A stretch of DNA of 64,000 bases from Porphyromonadaceae bacterium UBA7332 (GTDB taxonomy: Bacteria; Bacteroidota; Bacteroidia; Bacteroidales; UBA7332). The stretch lies in assembly GCA_002471225.1 (NCBI GenBank), contig DKPO01000017.1, positions 20,557-84,556 on the forward strand, given 5' to 3'. This document shows positions 8,941 through 17,122 of this stretch, piece after piece. The translations under genes and the position numbers were made by a program. How positions within the stretch are numbered: position 1 is the stretch's first letter; the number at the start of each line of letters is the position of its first letter. The notes beneath the pieces are model-generated. The model saw only the letters and a program-made list of their open reading frames with translations. It did not search any database and was not told where the DNA came from.

Positions 8941-9429
8941 ATGATGCGTATCGGATTATTGTCTGATACACACGGATATTGGGATGATCGATATAAGGAA
9001 TACTTTGCCGAATGTGATGAAATATGGCACGCCGGCGATATAGGTTCAGAAGATCTTATAGATAAACTTGAGCAAATTAAACCCGTCCGTGCGGTATATG
9101 GAAATATTGACAGCCATGCAACGCGTTTGCGATTTCCTCAGCATCAAAAGTTTACAATGGAAGGTGTAAAAGTCTGGATGACTCATATAGGAGGTTATCC
9201 GGGGAAATATGAACCATCCGTAAGTAAATTGATACATTATAATCCTCCGGGTTTATTTATATCAGGGCATTCCCATATATTGAAGGTGATGTCAGATAAG
9301 CGTCTCGGTTTATTGCATGTAAACTCCGGTGCAGCAGGTAAATACGGTTTTCATACAAAGCGGACACTTGTTCGTTTTACATTAGATAACGGACATGTGA
9401 AAGATCTCGAAGTTATCGAACTTTCATAA
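8941..9429 (+). CDS. YfcE/MJ0936-type metallophosphoesterase
   Basis: A small (162 residue) calcineurin-like phosphodiesterase. Metal-binding motifs in order: LLSDTHG, WHAGDIGS, VYGNID, MTHIGG and SGHSH. The short length and single-domain layout fit the YfcE/MJ0936 group, cytoplasmic phosphodiesterases whose natural substrate is mostly unknown. It starts two bases after the kdsA stop and ends the operon, with a strong terminator right behind. Confidence 0.92.
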   Translation: MMRIGLLSDTHGYWDDRYKEYFAECDEIWHAGDIGSEDLIDKLEQIKPVRAVYGNIDSHATRLRFPQHQKFTMEGVKVWMTHIGGYPGKYEPSVSKLIHYNPPGLFISGHSHILKVMSDKRLGLLHVNSGAAGKYGFHTKRTLVRFTLDNGHVKDLEVIELS

Positions 9430-9443
9430 TTTTATCATAAGAT

Positions 9444-9492
9444 AAAAGGCATACAACGAGAGAAAAAATCTCTTTTTGTATGCCTTTTCTCT
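9444..9492 (+). terminator. Terminator of the phosphatase-to-phosphoesterase operon
   Basis: A stem of AAAAGGCATACAA with TTGTATGCCTTTT encloses a smaller hairpin (AGAGA/TCTCT) and is followed by a T-rich run. It separates the envelope operon from the sulfonation operon. Confidence 0.85.
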
Positions 9493-9561
9493 TTTAACAG
9501 TCTGCTTTTTTAATTGTTAATAAATACAATAAGTGTATGACATTAAGTTAGAATCAGTAAC

Positions 9562-9597
9562 TTGCTTCGTAAATTCAAAACTTAGCAGTAATTTTGC
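9562..9597 (+). promoter_or_regulatory. Candidate promoter of the sulfonation operon
   Basis: TAATTTTGC at 9589-9597 fits the Bacteroidetes -7 box TAnnTTTG. A TTG at 9562-9564 could be the -33 element, but its 24-base spacer is longer than the usual 17-21. The start codon of cysQ is 31 bases after the -7 box. Confidence 0.45.
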
Positions 9598-9627
9598 TAA
9601 ATAATAAGCACTTAAATAACAAAACTA

Positions 9628-10428
9628 ATGATTGAGAATCTTTCAATTGCCATAAAAGCTGCCATAAAAGCAGGAAATGAAATAATGCGGGTTTATAATG
9701 ATCCGAAATCTGACTTTCAAGTAGAAAAGAAAGCAGATAACTCTCCTCTGACAATTGCTGATAAAAACGCCAACGAGATCATCACTTCTTTGTTGGATCG
9801 TACAATGATTCCTATATTAAGCGAAGAAGGTAAAGAAATTCCGTTTGAAGAACGTGCCAAATGGCCGGAGCTTTGGATTGTTGATCCATTAGACGGAACG
9901 AAAGAATTTATTAAAAAGAATGGCGAATTCACAGTTAACATCGCATTAGTTCGTGCAGGCGTTCCAGTATTAGGCGTGATTTACCTGCCGGCTAAACAGA
10001 TCATTTATATGGGCGTTGACGGAGTCGGCGCATTCAAAGCTGAAGTAAAAAATCCTGAAACGATTTATATCGTAGACGAGGTTATGGGAGCAGCAATTCG
10101 TATACCGCAAGCTCAGGAGCGCGATAATTTAATTGTTGTAGCTTCACGTTCACATTTAAGTCCTGAAACTGAAACGTATATTGCGAAATTAAAAGAAGAA
10201 GGAAAAGAAATTGATATGATTTCGAGCGGAAGCTCTATAAAAATCTGTTTGGTAGCCGAAGGTGCAGCAGACGTTTATCCACGCTTTGCTCCGACAATGG
10301 AATGGGATACGGCTGCGGGGCATGCTATTGCACGTGCGGCGGGAAGAGAAATTTATCAGGCTGATGAAACTTCTCCTTTGGTTTATAATAAAGAGAATTT
10401 ATTAAACCCTTGGTTCGTAGTTAAGTAA
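9628..10428 (+). CDS. cysQ: 3'(2'),5'-bisphosphate nucleotidase CysQ
   Basis: Hydrolyses 3'-phosphoadenosine 5'-phosphate (PAP), the by-product of PAPS-using sulfotransferases, to AMP. An inositol-monophosphatase superfamily member of 266 residues with the metal-site motifs LSEEGKEIP and WIVDPLDGTKEFI, SGSSIKICLVAEG and the C-terminal MEWDTAAGHAI. As first gene of a run that ends in a sulfotransferase, its job is clearly PAP removal, which relieves product inhibition. The gap to the transporter gene is 34 bases. Confidence 0.95.
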   Translation: MIENLSIAIKAAIKAGNEIMRVYNDPKSDFQVEKKADNSPLTIADKNANEIITSLLDRTMIPILSEEGKEIPFEERAKWPELWIVDPLDGTKEFIKKNGEFTVNIALVRAGVPVLGVIYLPAKQIIYMGVDGVGAFKAEVKNPETIYIVDEVMGAAIRIPQAQERDNLIVVASRSHLSPETETYIAKLKEEGKEIDMISSGSSIKICLVAEGAADVYPRFAPTMEWDTAAGHAIARAAGREIYQADETSPLVYNKENLLNPWFVVK

Positions 10429-10462
10429 TAACTATGTACTGCTTAGGATCTGAAATAATAAA

Positions 10463-12268
10463 ATGGAATTTGAATCGATAGTAGTTTTAGTTGTCCTCTG
10501 CGGTCTGATAATCACTTTGGCTTTAGATAAAATGCGTCCGGGATTATTATTTTTCTCGGCTGTTATTTTATTGATGTTGACAGGAACGATTTCAGCGCAA
10601 GAAGCGTTAGCAGGTTTCAGTAATAAGGGGATGATAACAGTAGCAATCTTGTTTCTGGTAAGTGAAGGGGTAAGAAGATCCGGAGCTTTGAACAAGATAA
10701 TACGTATGATTCTTCCTTCAAAGAAAGGGTCTATAGGTGGATCTCTGGCTCAGGTTTTACCTCCGATTGCCGGAATCTCGGCTTTTTTGAACAATACGGC
10801 GGTAGTCGTTATTTTTGCTCCGATCATTAAGAAATGGTCTGAACATATTAATATGCCGGCTACCAAATTTCTGATCCCTCTTTCCTATGCAACTATTCTG
10901 GGAGGTGTGTGTACGCTGATAGGTACTTCCACAAACCTGGTAGTAAATGGGATGATTGTCGATCAGGGGTTTAGAAGTCTGGGGTTGTTTGAGCTAGGGA
11001 AAGTAGGTTTGCCGATAACTTTTGTAGGGCTGATTTACTTAATTGTTGCTTCTAAATGGTTACTACCCGGAAAACTCACTTCAGCAGATCAACTGGCAGA
11101 CCGTAAAGAATATGCCTATAATATGAATGTACTGCCCGGCAGTATGTTTATAGGTCAGACGATAGAGAATGGTAAGCTGAGTCTTCTTCAGCAATTTGAA
11201 GTTCGCTCTTTGATTCGGGACGGAGAGCATATTCTTCTGGAACAAATGCGCATTGCCATCCGGGAGAATGATCAGTTGGTATTGGGGGGAAAACATGGTT
11301 CTCTGGCTCAATTGGTAGCTACAGAAGGTATAGAGTTCAATTGTTTGTCTGATCTGGAACGCGATTTTGTATCCAAAAAAGCGATAAAACAAGTCGAAGC
11401 TGTATTAGGTCCCCGCTTTCCGGGTATCGGAAAAACACTGGGAGAATTTGACTTTTACCGTCACTATGGGGCAGTAGTTATGTCCGTACATCGTAATGGT
11501 GAAATAATCTCGGTAGGGTTAAGTGATCTGGTACTGAAAGAGGGCGATAATCTGGTCGTTCTTACAGACGGAACCTTCATTCCTACCTGGGGCGACTCTT
11601 CCGTATTTCTGTTGTTATCCGATGTTGGCGACTTTTCCATTCCCGGTAATAAAACACAACGCTGGATTTCAGTCGGTTTGGTTGTGCTGATGATTATCGG
11701 AGCAGCTTTAGGCGAATTTTTACCTAAAATGGACGGTGTCAAATTTGACATGTTCTTTTTTGCCGCTTTTACGATGGTAATAATGGCCTGGACAAAGATT
11801 ATTCCGACTCAGAATTATACGAAGTTTATCAATTGGGATATACTAATCACAATTGCCTGTGCTTTTGGTATAAGTAAGGCGATGATGAATTCGGGAATAG
11901 CCGATTCGATTGCACATCAGATTATATCTATAGCTTCAGGTTATGGGCCGTTCGCCATTCTGGCTGCTGTATATATCATTACCAATATCTTTACAGAAGT
12001 CATTACGAACAATGCGGCAGCGGCTTTATGTTTCCCTATATCGCTATCCGTAGCCAATCAAATGGGAATTGATCCGACTCCGCTTTTTGTGACGATATGT
12101 ATTGCTGCATCGGCAAGTTTCGCTACACCGATTGGTTATCAAACCAATTTGATTGTACAAAGTGTCGGAAACTATAAGTTTTCCGATTATCTGAAGATAG
12201 GTATTCCTCTGAATATTATTGTATTTATTTTATCTATCATCTTGATTCCGATGATTTGGGAGTTTTAG
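10463..12268 (+). CDS. SLC13/DASS family anion transporter with two RCK_C (TrkA-C) domains, probable sulfate importer
   Basis: A 601-residue inner-membrane transporter. The first half (about 1-205) and last half (about 400-601) carry the helices and the paired SNT signatures of the DASS fold (SAFLNNTAVVVIF, GTSTNLVVNG; EVITNNAAAALCFP, SFATPIGYQTNLIV). Between them lie two tandem RCK_C domains (about 215-380, with LGGKHGSLAQL and LVVLTDG), regulatory modules found in sulfate-type members. Its place between cysQ and cysC argues that the substrate is sulfate, brought in with sodium. The SNT motifs are intact, so it should be functional. Confidence 0.92.
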   Translation: MEFESIVVLVVLCGLIITLALDKMRPGLLFFSAVILLMLTGTISAQEALAGFSNKGMITVAILFLVSEGVRRSGALNKIIRMILPSKKGSIGGSLAQVLPPIAGISAFLNNTAVVVIFAPIIKKWSEHINMPATKFLIPLSYATILGGVCTLIGTSTNLVVNGMIVDQGFRSLGLFELGKVGLPITFVGLIYLIVASKWLLPGKLTSADQLADRKEYAYNMNVLPGSMFIGQTIENGKLSLLQQFEVRSLIRDGEHILLEQMRIAIRENDQLVLGGKHGSLAQLVATEGIEFNCLSDLERDFVSKKAIKQVEAVLGPRFPGIGKTLGEFDFYRHYGAVVMSVHRNGEIISVGLSDLVLKEGDNLVVLTDGTFIPTWGDSSVFLLLSDVGDFSIPGNKTQRWISVGLVVLMIIGAALGEFLPKMDGVKFDMFFFAAFTMVIMAWTKIIPTQNYTKFINWDILITIACAFGISKAMMNSGIADSIAHQIISIASGYGPFAILAAVYIITNIFTEVITNNAAAALCFPISLSVANQMGIDPTPLFVTICIAASASFATPIGYQTNLIVQSVGNYKFSDYLKIGIPLNIIVFILSIILIPMIWEF

Positions 12269-12302
12269 AAACCGAATTTAAAGATTACGAAATAAACAGT
12301 TT

Positions 12303-12905
12303 ATGAACGAAAATCATATTTATCCCATCTTTGATCGTATGCTCCAACGTAGCGATCGGGAAGATTTGCTGAAACAGAAAGGAATGATGATCTGGTTCAC
12401 AGGTCTTTCAGGATCGGGTAAAAGTACATTAGCTATTGCATTGGAAAGAGAACTTCATCAGCGCGGTATTCTGTGTCGTATTTTAGATGGCGACAATATC
12501 CGTTCGGGTATTAACAATAATCTGGGCTTCTCGAATGAAGACCGTATTGAGAACATCCGTCGTATAGCTGAAGTTTCGAAGTTATTTGTTGATACCGGAG
12601 TAGTAACATTAGCTGCATTTATTAGTCCTACCAATGATATTCGTCAGTTAGCAACCAATATTATCGGACGCGAAGACTTTATAGAAGTATTTGTAGATAC
12701 TCCTTTGAGTGTTTGTGAAGAACGAGATGTAAAAGGTCTGTATAAAAAGGCGCGTGCGGGCGAGATCAAGGAATTTACAGGTATCAGCTCTCCATTCGAA
12801 GCACCTGAAAATCCTGATTTAAGTATAGATACTTCAGCACAAAGTCTGGAAGAGTCAGTTAAACAACTGCTAGCCTATATTTTACCCAAATTAAATAGAA
12901 ACTAA
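12303..12905 (+). CDS. cysC: Adenylylsulfate (APS) kinase
   Basis: Phosphorylates APS at the 3' position to make PAPS, the universal sulfonate donor. The Walker A P-loop GLSGSGKS is at residues 34-41; further family motifs are LDGDNIRSGINNNLGFS, EDRIENIRR, the PTND...R region, FVDTPLSVCEERDVKGLYKKARAGEIKEFTGI and SSPFEAPENPDL. Length 200 is standard. It sits 34 bases after the transporter and 16 before cysD. Confidence 0.97.
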   Translation: MNENHIYPIFDRMLQRSDREDLLKQKGMMIWFTGLSGSGKSTLAIALERELHQRGILCRILDGDNIRSGINNNLGFSNEDRIENIRRIAEVSKLFVDTGVVTLAAFISPTNDIRQLATNIIGREDFIEVFVDTPLSVCEERDVKGLYKKARAGEIKEFTGISSPFEAPENPDLSIDTSAQSLEESVKQLLAYILPKLNRN

Positions 12906-12921
12906 TTACACACTTATCATA

Positions 12922-13830
12922 ATGTCTGATTACAATTTAAGCCACTTACGTCAGCTCGAAGCTGAATCAATTCACATTATTCGTGAGGTGGTAGCGGAAT
13001 TTGAAAATCCGGTGATGCTTTACTCTATTGGTAAAGACTCTTCGGTAATGGTTCGTCTGGCAGAGAAAGCATTTGCTCCCGGTAAGGTGCCATTCCCATT
13101 GATGCATATCGATTCGAAATGGAAATTCAAAGAAATGATTGAATTTCGTGACCAGTATGCTAAAGAGCATGGTTGGGACTTGATCGTAGAGCATAACGAG
13201 GAAGCTTTCAAAGCAGGTGTAGGACCTTTTACTCACGGAAGTAAGGTTCATACTGACTTAATGAAAACAAAGGCATTACTTGCAGCTTTGGATAAACATA
13301 AGTTTGATGCAGCTTTCGGCGGCGCAAGACGTGATGAAGAGAAATCTCGTGCGAAAGAGCGTATTTACTCTTTCCGTGATAAATTCCACCAATGGGATCC
13401 GAAAAACCAACGTCCAGAGTTATGGGATATTTATAATGCGAAAGTTCATAAAGGTGAATCTATTCGTGTTTTCCCGCTTTCAAACTGGACTGAATTAGAT
13501 ATCTGGCAATATATACGTTTAGAGAATATTCCGATCGTTCCTTTGTATTATGCAAAAGAGCGTCCGGTTGTAAACATGGATGGAAACTTAATCATGGCTG
13601 ATGATGATCGTATGCCTCAGGAGCTACGTGATAAAGCCGAAATGAAAATGGTACGTTTCCGTACATTAGGTTGTTATCCGCTTACCGGAGCTATCGAGTC
13701 TGAAGCAGATACAATCGAAAGTATTGTTGAAGAGATGATGACGACAACTAAGTCTGAACGTACGACTCGTGTGATCGATTTCGATCAGGAAGCGAGTATG
13801 GAACAAAAGAAACGTGAAGGTTATTTCTAA
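12922..13830 (+). CDS. cysD: Sulfate adenylyltransferase subunit 2
   Basis: Catalytic subunit of ATP sulfurylase, adenylating sulfate to APS. The PP-loop SIGKDSS is at residues 35-41 and is followed by family landmarks HIDSKWKFKEMIEFRD, THGSKVHTDLMKT, FGGARRDEEKSRAKERIYSF, FPLSNWTELDIWQYI and the C-terminal FRTLGCYPLTGAIES. Length 302 matches bacterial CysD. It works with the GTPase subunit CysN encoded 18 bases downstream. Confidence 0.97.
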   Translation: MSDYNLSHLRQLEAESIHIIREVVAEFENPVMLYSIGKDSSVMVRLAEKAFAPGKVPFPLMHIDSKWKFKEMIEFRDQYAKEHGWDLIVEHNEEAFKAGVGPFTHGSKVHTDLMKTKALLAALDKHKFDAAFGGARRDEEKSRAKERIYSFRDKFHQWDPKNQRPELWDIYNAKVHKGESIRVFPLSNWTELDIWQYIRLENIPIVPLYYAKERPVVNMDGNLIMADDDRMPQELRDKAEMKMVRFRTLGCYPLTGAIESEADTIESIVEEMMTTTKSERTTRVIDFDQEASMEQKKREGYF

Positions 13831-13848
13831 GATTCAAAGTCAAAGCAA

Positions 13849-15585
13849 ATGAGTACAAAATTAAATATTACTGAGTTTCTTGATCAGGACGAAAAGAAAG
13901 ACCTTCTTCGTCTGCTTACTGCCGGTTCGGTAGATGATGGTAAATCAACATTGATCGGCCGTCTGTTATTTGATAGTAAGAAACTTTACGAAGATCAGCT
14001 GGATGCACTTGAGCGTGATAGCAAACGTGTAGGAAATGCAGGTGAAAACATTGATTATGCACTTCTTCTGGATGGCTTGAAAGCCGAAAGAGAGCAAGGG
14101 ATCACGATTGATGTTGCTTACCGTTATTTCTCTACGAATAAACGTAAGTTTATTATTGCTGACACTCCGGGTCATGAACAATATACGCGTAATATGATTA
14201 CCGGAGGTTCGACTGCGAACTTGGCAATCATTCTTGTAGATGCCCGTACAGGGGTTATTACGCAAACTCGTCGCCACTCTTTCTTAATTTCTCTGTTAGG
14301 AATTAAACACGTAGTTCTGGCGGTTAACAAAATGGATTTAGTAGACTATAATCAGGAGGTTTTTGATAACATCGTTGCTGATTATCGTAAGTTTGCTGAG
14401 CCTCTTGGTATTCCTGATATTCATTGTATTCCATTATCAGCCTTAAACGGAGATAATGTAGTAGAATTATCAGACAACATGCCTTGGTATAAAGGTACTC
14501 CTCTGTTAGAGTATATCGAGACTATCAAGATTGATGCAGACCACAACTTTAAGAACTTCCGTTATCCGGTACAGTATGTACTTCGTCCGAATCTTGACTT
14601 CCGCGGATTTTGTGGAAAAGTAGCTTCGGGTGTTGTGCGTAAAGGTGATGAAGTTATGGCATTACCTTCAGGGCGGGTATCCCGCGTGAAAGGAATCCAT
14701 ACTTATGAAGGAGAAATTGATTACGCTTTCCCTCCGCAGTCAGTTACGATTACGCTGGAAGATGAAATTGACGTTTCTCGTGGAGAAATGTTAGTACATC
14801 CGAATGATCTGCCTCGTGTAGAGCGCGACTTCGAAGCGATGCTGGTATGGATGGATGAAAATGCAATGGATCCGAACCAACAGTTCTTTATCAAGCATAC
14901 AACGAATCTGAGTCGTGTCCGTATTGACAATATCCAGTATAAGGTAGATGTAAATACGATGGAACAATCGGCTACAGACCGTTTAAGTCTGAACGAGATT
15001 GGTCGTGTAACCTTTACTTCAAACAAGCCTTTATTCTTTGATCCGTACAAAGAGAATAAGAGCTGTGGCTCATTTATTCTGATTGACCCGATAACGAATA
15101 ACACATGTGCTGTAGGGATGATTATCGACAAAGTAGATAACTCACGTAAAACAGTACTTAGCGAAAGCGAAATCGCAGAAATGCGTAAAGGCCTGTCTTC
15201 TATTCAGTCGCAAGATCGCGAATCACAGTTGAATCAAAAAGGATGTACTTTCTGGTTCCACGGAGCTGATCGTGCTTTAGTGAATGAAGTAGCTTTTACA
15301 ATGGAAAGAAGATTGTTTGATGCAGGAAAAACTGTTGTAGTCCTACCTTCAGGTCAGAATATTATTCAGTCAACCATCTTGTTCAATATATTGAATGAGC
15401 AGGGTATTATCGTTATCAGCACTTCAGATGCATTGTCAGAAGAAAACCAAACGATGATTGATGATATGAGCAATAAAGAACGTATGCATGTATTAACTGT
15501 TGATGCATCATTGATCGGAAGCGATTTTGCTGCTTATTTGCAAGAGCTTACCAATGCAGTAAATGAACTAATCCAAGCTGATTAA
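13849..15585 (+). CDS. cysN: Sulfate adenylyltransferase subunit 1 (GTPase) with a C-terminal degenerate APS-kinase-like domain
   Basis: GTPase that drives APS formation by CysD. G1 is AGSVDDGKST (residues 25-34); DTPGHEQY and NKMDLVD are also present, followed by EF-Tu-like beta-barrel domains to about residue 445. The protein is 578 residues, about 100 longer than stand-alone CysN. The extra part (about 460-578) reads QKGCTFWFHGADRALVNE then FTMERRLFDAGKTVVVLPSG, which lines up with APS kinase (TFWFTGLSGSGKST.., ALERxLxxxG...VLDGDNIR) but has lost the Walker A lysine/serine. It looks like a CysNC-type fusion whose kinase part has decayed while a separate working CysC is kept. The domain assignment is by eye. 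Confidence 0.93.
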   Translation: MSTKLNITEFLDQDEKKDLLRLLTAGSVDDGKSTLIGRLLFDSKKLYEDQLDALERDSKRVGNAGENIDYALLLDGLKAEREQGITIDVAYRYFSTNKRKFIIADTPGHEQYTRNMITGGSTANLAIILVDARTGVITQTRRHSFLISLLGIKHVVLAVNKMDLVDYNQEVFDNIVADYRKFAEPLGIPDIHCIPLSALNGDNVVELSDNMPWYKGTPLLEYIETIKIDADHNFKNFRYPVQYVLRPNLDFRGFCGKVASGVVRKGDEVMALPSGRVSRVKGIHTYEGEIDYAFPPQSVTITLEDEIDVSRGEMLVHPNDLPRVERDFEAMLVWMDENAMDPNQQFFIKHTTNLSRVRIDNIQYKVDVNTMEQSATDRLSLNEIGRVTFTSNKPLFFDPYKENKSCGSFILIDPITNNTCAVGMIIDKVDNSRKTVLSESEIAEMRKGLSSIQSQDRESQLNQKGCTFWFHGADRALVNEVAFTMERRLFDAGKTVVVLPSGQNIIQSTILFNILNEQGIIVISTSDALSEENQTMIDDMSNKERMHVLTVDASLIGSDFAAYLQELTNAVNELIQAD

Positions 15586-15590
15586 GAAGA

Positions 15591-16703
15591 ATGGGAAAAC
15601 TAAAATTTCAAGATTTGCCGATAACGCCCCTTGTTGGTGCTCATTGGAGCACGTTCAACGAGATTATGAAAAATCGCCAGATCGATAAGAATTATAAGAA
15701 GAAATATTATCTGACAAAAGGAATTTGTCGTATTCTTAGCCTGCTTGCTCCGCTTGAAGAGCGTAAGTATAAGAAACTTCTGGCTGATAAGCCTCTGGAA
15801 ATGGATCCGGTTTTTATCTTGGGACATTGGCGAAGCGGAACAACTTTTGTTCATAACGTTTTGTCTTGCGATAAACATTTCGGATACAATACAACTTATC
15901 AGACGGTATTTCCTAATCTGGTGCTTTGGGGACAAGGTTTCTTTAAAAAGCAGATGGCTTGGTTAATGCCAGATAAACGTCCGACGGATAATATGGAGTT
16001 AAAGGTGGATTTGCCACAGGAAGAGGAGTTTGCTCTTTCAAATATGATTCCGTATACTTACTATAACTTCTGGTTCTTGCCGAAATATACACAAGAATAC
16101 AGCAAACGGTATTTACTTTTTGAAGATTTGACTCAGGAAGAGAATAAAGTATTTAAGGATGCATTTCTGAAACTGATCAAGATATCCTTGTGGAATACAA
16201 AAGGGACACAATTCCTTTCTAAAAATCCACCGCACACAGGGCGAATCCCTCAATTGCTGGAGATGTTCCCGAATGCAAAGTTTATCTATCTGGCTCGTAA
16301 TCCTTACACGGTGTTTGAATCGACTCGTAGTTTCTTTACGAATACGATTCAGCCATTGAAACTTCAGGATATATCTGAACAGGAAATTGAAGATAACATC
16401 CTAAAAATTTATACGGATCTTTTCAATAAATACGAGAAAGATAAAGAGCTTATTCCGGCAGGAAATTTGATCGAAGTGAAATTCGAAGATTTCGAAGCAG
16501 ATGCAATGGGTATGACAGAGAGAATCTATCAGGAGTTGAATATTCCGGGATTAGAGGAAGCTCGTCCGGCTATTGAAAAGTATTTGTCTAAGAAAAAAGG
16601 ATACAAAAAGAATCAGTATAAATACGATGATCGCACAGTAGAGTTGGTTAATAAAAACTGGGCTTTTGCTTTAGATCGTTGGGGATATGACCTGAATAAG
16701 TAA
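15591..16703 (+). CDS. PAPS-dependent sulfotransferase (Sulfotransfer_3-like)
   Basis: Transfers a sulfonate group from PAPS to an acceptor. The 5'-phosphosulfate-binding loop is FILGHWRSGTTF (about 75-86) and the 3'-phosphate motif is FIYLARNPYTVFESTRSFF (about 223-241). SKNPPHTGRIPQLLEMFP between them is typical of Sulfotransfer_3-like enzymes. Length 370, no signal peptide, so cytoplasmic. It starts 5 bases after cysN and is last in the operon, so the operon's PAPS is probably made for this enzyme. From memory, Bacteroides thetaiotaomicron has a similarly arranged cluster whose sulfotransferase (BT_0416) acts on cholesterol and other steroids. That this gene is its orthologue is inference; lipid or glycan acceptors remain possible. 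Confidence 0.9.
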   Translation: MGKLKFQDLPITPLVGAHWSTFNEIMKNRQIDKNYKKKYYLTKGICRILSLLAPLEERKYKKLLADKPLEMDPVFILGHWRSGTTFVHNVLSCDKHFGYNTTYQTVFPNLVLWGQGFFKKQMAWLMPDKRPTDNMELKVDLPQEEEFALSNMIPYTYYNFWFLPKYTQEYSKRYLLFEDLTQEENKVFKDAFLKLIKISLWNTKGTQFLSKNPPHTGRIPQLLEMFPNAKFIYLARNPYTVFESTRSFFTNTIQPLKLQDISEQEIEDNILKIYTDLFNKYEKDKELIPAGNLIEVKFEDFEADAMGMTERIYQELNIPGLEEARPAIEKYLSKKKGYKKNQYKYDDRTVELVNKNWAFALDRWGYDLNK

Positions 16704-16704
16704 T

Positions 16705-16748
16705 AAAAAAGGCACTTGGAATTTACTTCTGAGTGCCTTTTGTTTTTT
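16705..16748 (+). terminator. Terminator of the sulfonation operon
   Basis: AAAAGGCACT pairs with AGTGCCTTTT around a 15-base loop and is followed by a T-rich run. It lies directly behind the sulfotransferase stop codon. Confidence 0.85.
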
Positions 16749-16835
16749 ATGACTATATGTAGTTTGTAATTCACTGTACTTTAATATATTAAAGCTGTAA
16801 ATATTCCGTATATTAAGTGTTAATAATTCTTTTCT

Positions 16836-16911
16836 GTAGGTCGCACTAAATTGCGGTGTACATCGCGCAATTGTGCGACCTACTTCGCAATTTAGTGCGA
16901 CGTACATCGCC
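16836..16911 (+). repeat. Triple inverted-repeat element with two mutually exclusive hairpins
   Basis: GTCGCACTAAATTGCG (16840-16855) is perfectly complementary to 16886-16901 (16 bp). A second arm, GTAGGTCGCAC (16836-16846), is perfectly complementary to 16873-16883 (11 bp). The arms overlap, so only one hairpin can form at a time. A third related unit, CGCAATTGTGCGAC, is at 16866-16879, and GTACATCGC occurs twice (16858-16866 and 16902-16910). It lies between two convergent terminators, so neither flanking gene needs it. It is probably a dispersed intergenic repeat or a protein/RNA-structure site. The rest of 16749-17052 shows nothing else. Confidence 0.7.
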
Positions 16912-17052
16912 TTCTTTAATAAGCTGCTTTTAAATATTAATATCACTATACTTTATATTGTTTCCTCTACTAAGTAAATTAATATTGACTATTCTGTCCG
17001 AAAGATATTGAGAAGAAGACTTCCTGATAATCTATCGGTCTCTATATAAACC

Positions 17053-17098
17053 AAACAGCAGGACTGAATCCTTATAGAGGAAATCAGCCCTGCTGTTT
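17053..17098 (-). terminator. Terminator after the rluA-type gene
   Basis: AAACAGCAGGACTGA and TCAGCCCTGCTGTTT pair with one mismatch around a 16-base loop, 25 bases beyond the stop codon of the minus-strand pseudouridine synthase gene. Confidence 0.7.
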
Positions 17099-17122
17099 TA
17101 TGGAATTATTCTAATGGTTATA

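Noticed and set aside
14721..15131. A 136-residue minus-strand frame inside cysN
   Set aside because: It is a shadow of the strongly conserved cysN coding frame.
12303..15585. cysC-cysD-cysN as part of assimilatory sulfate reduction
   Set aside because: No cysH, cysI, cysJ or sulfite reductase gene lies nearby, and the operon ends in a sulfotransferase and begins with a PAP nucleotidase.
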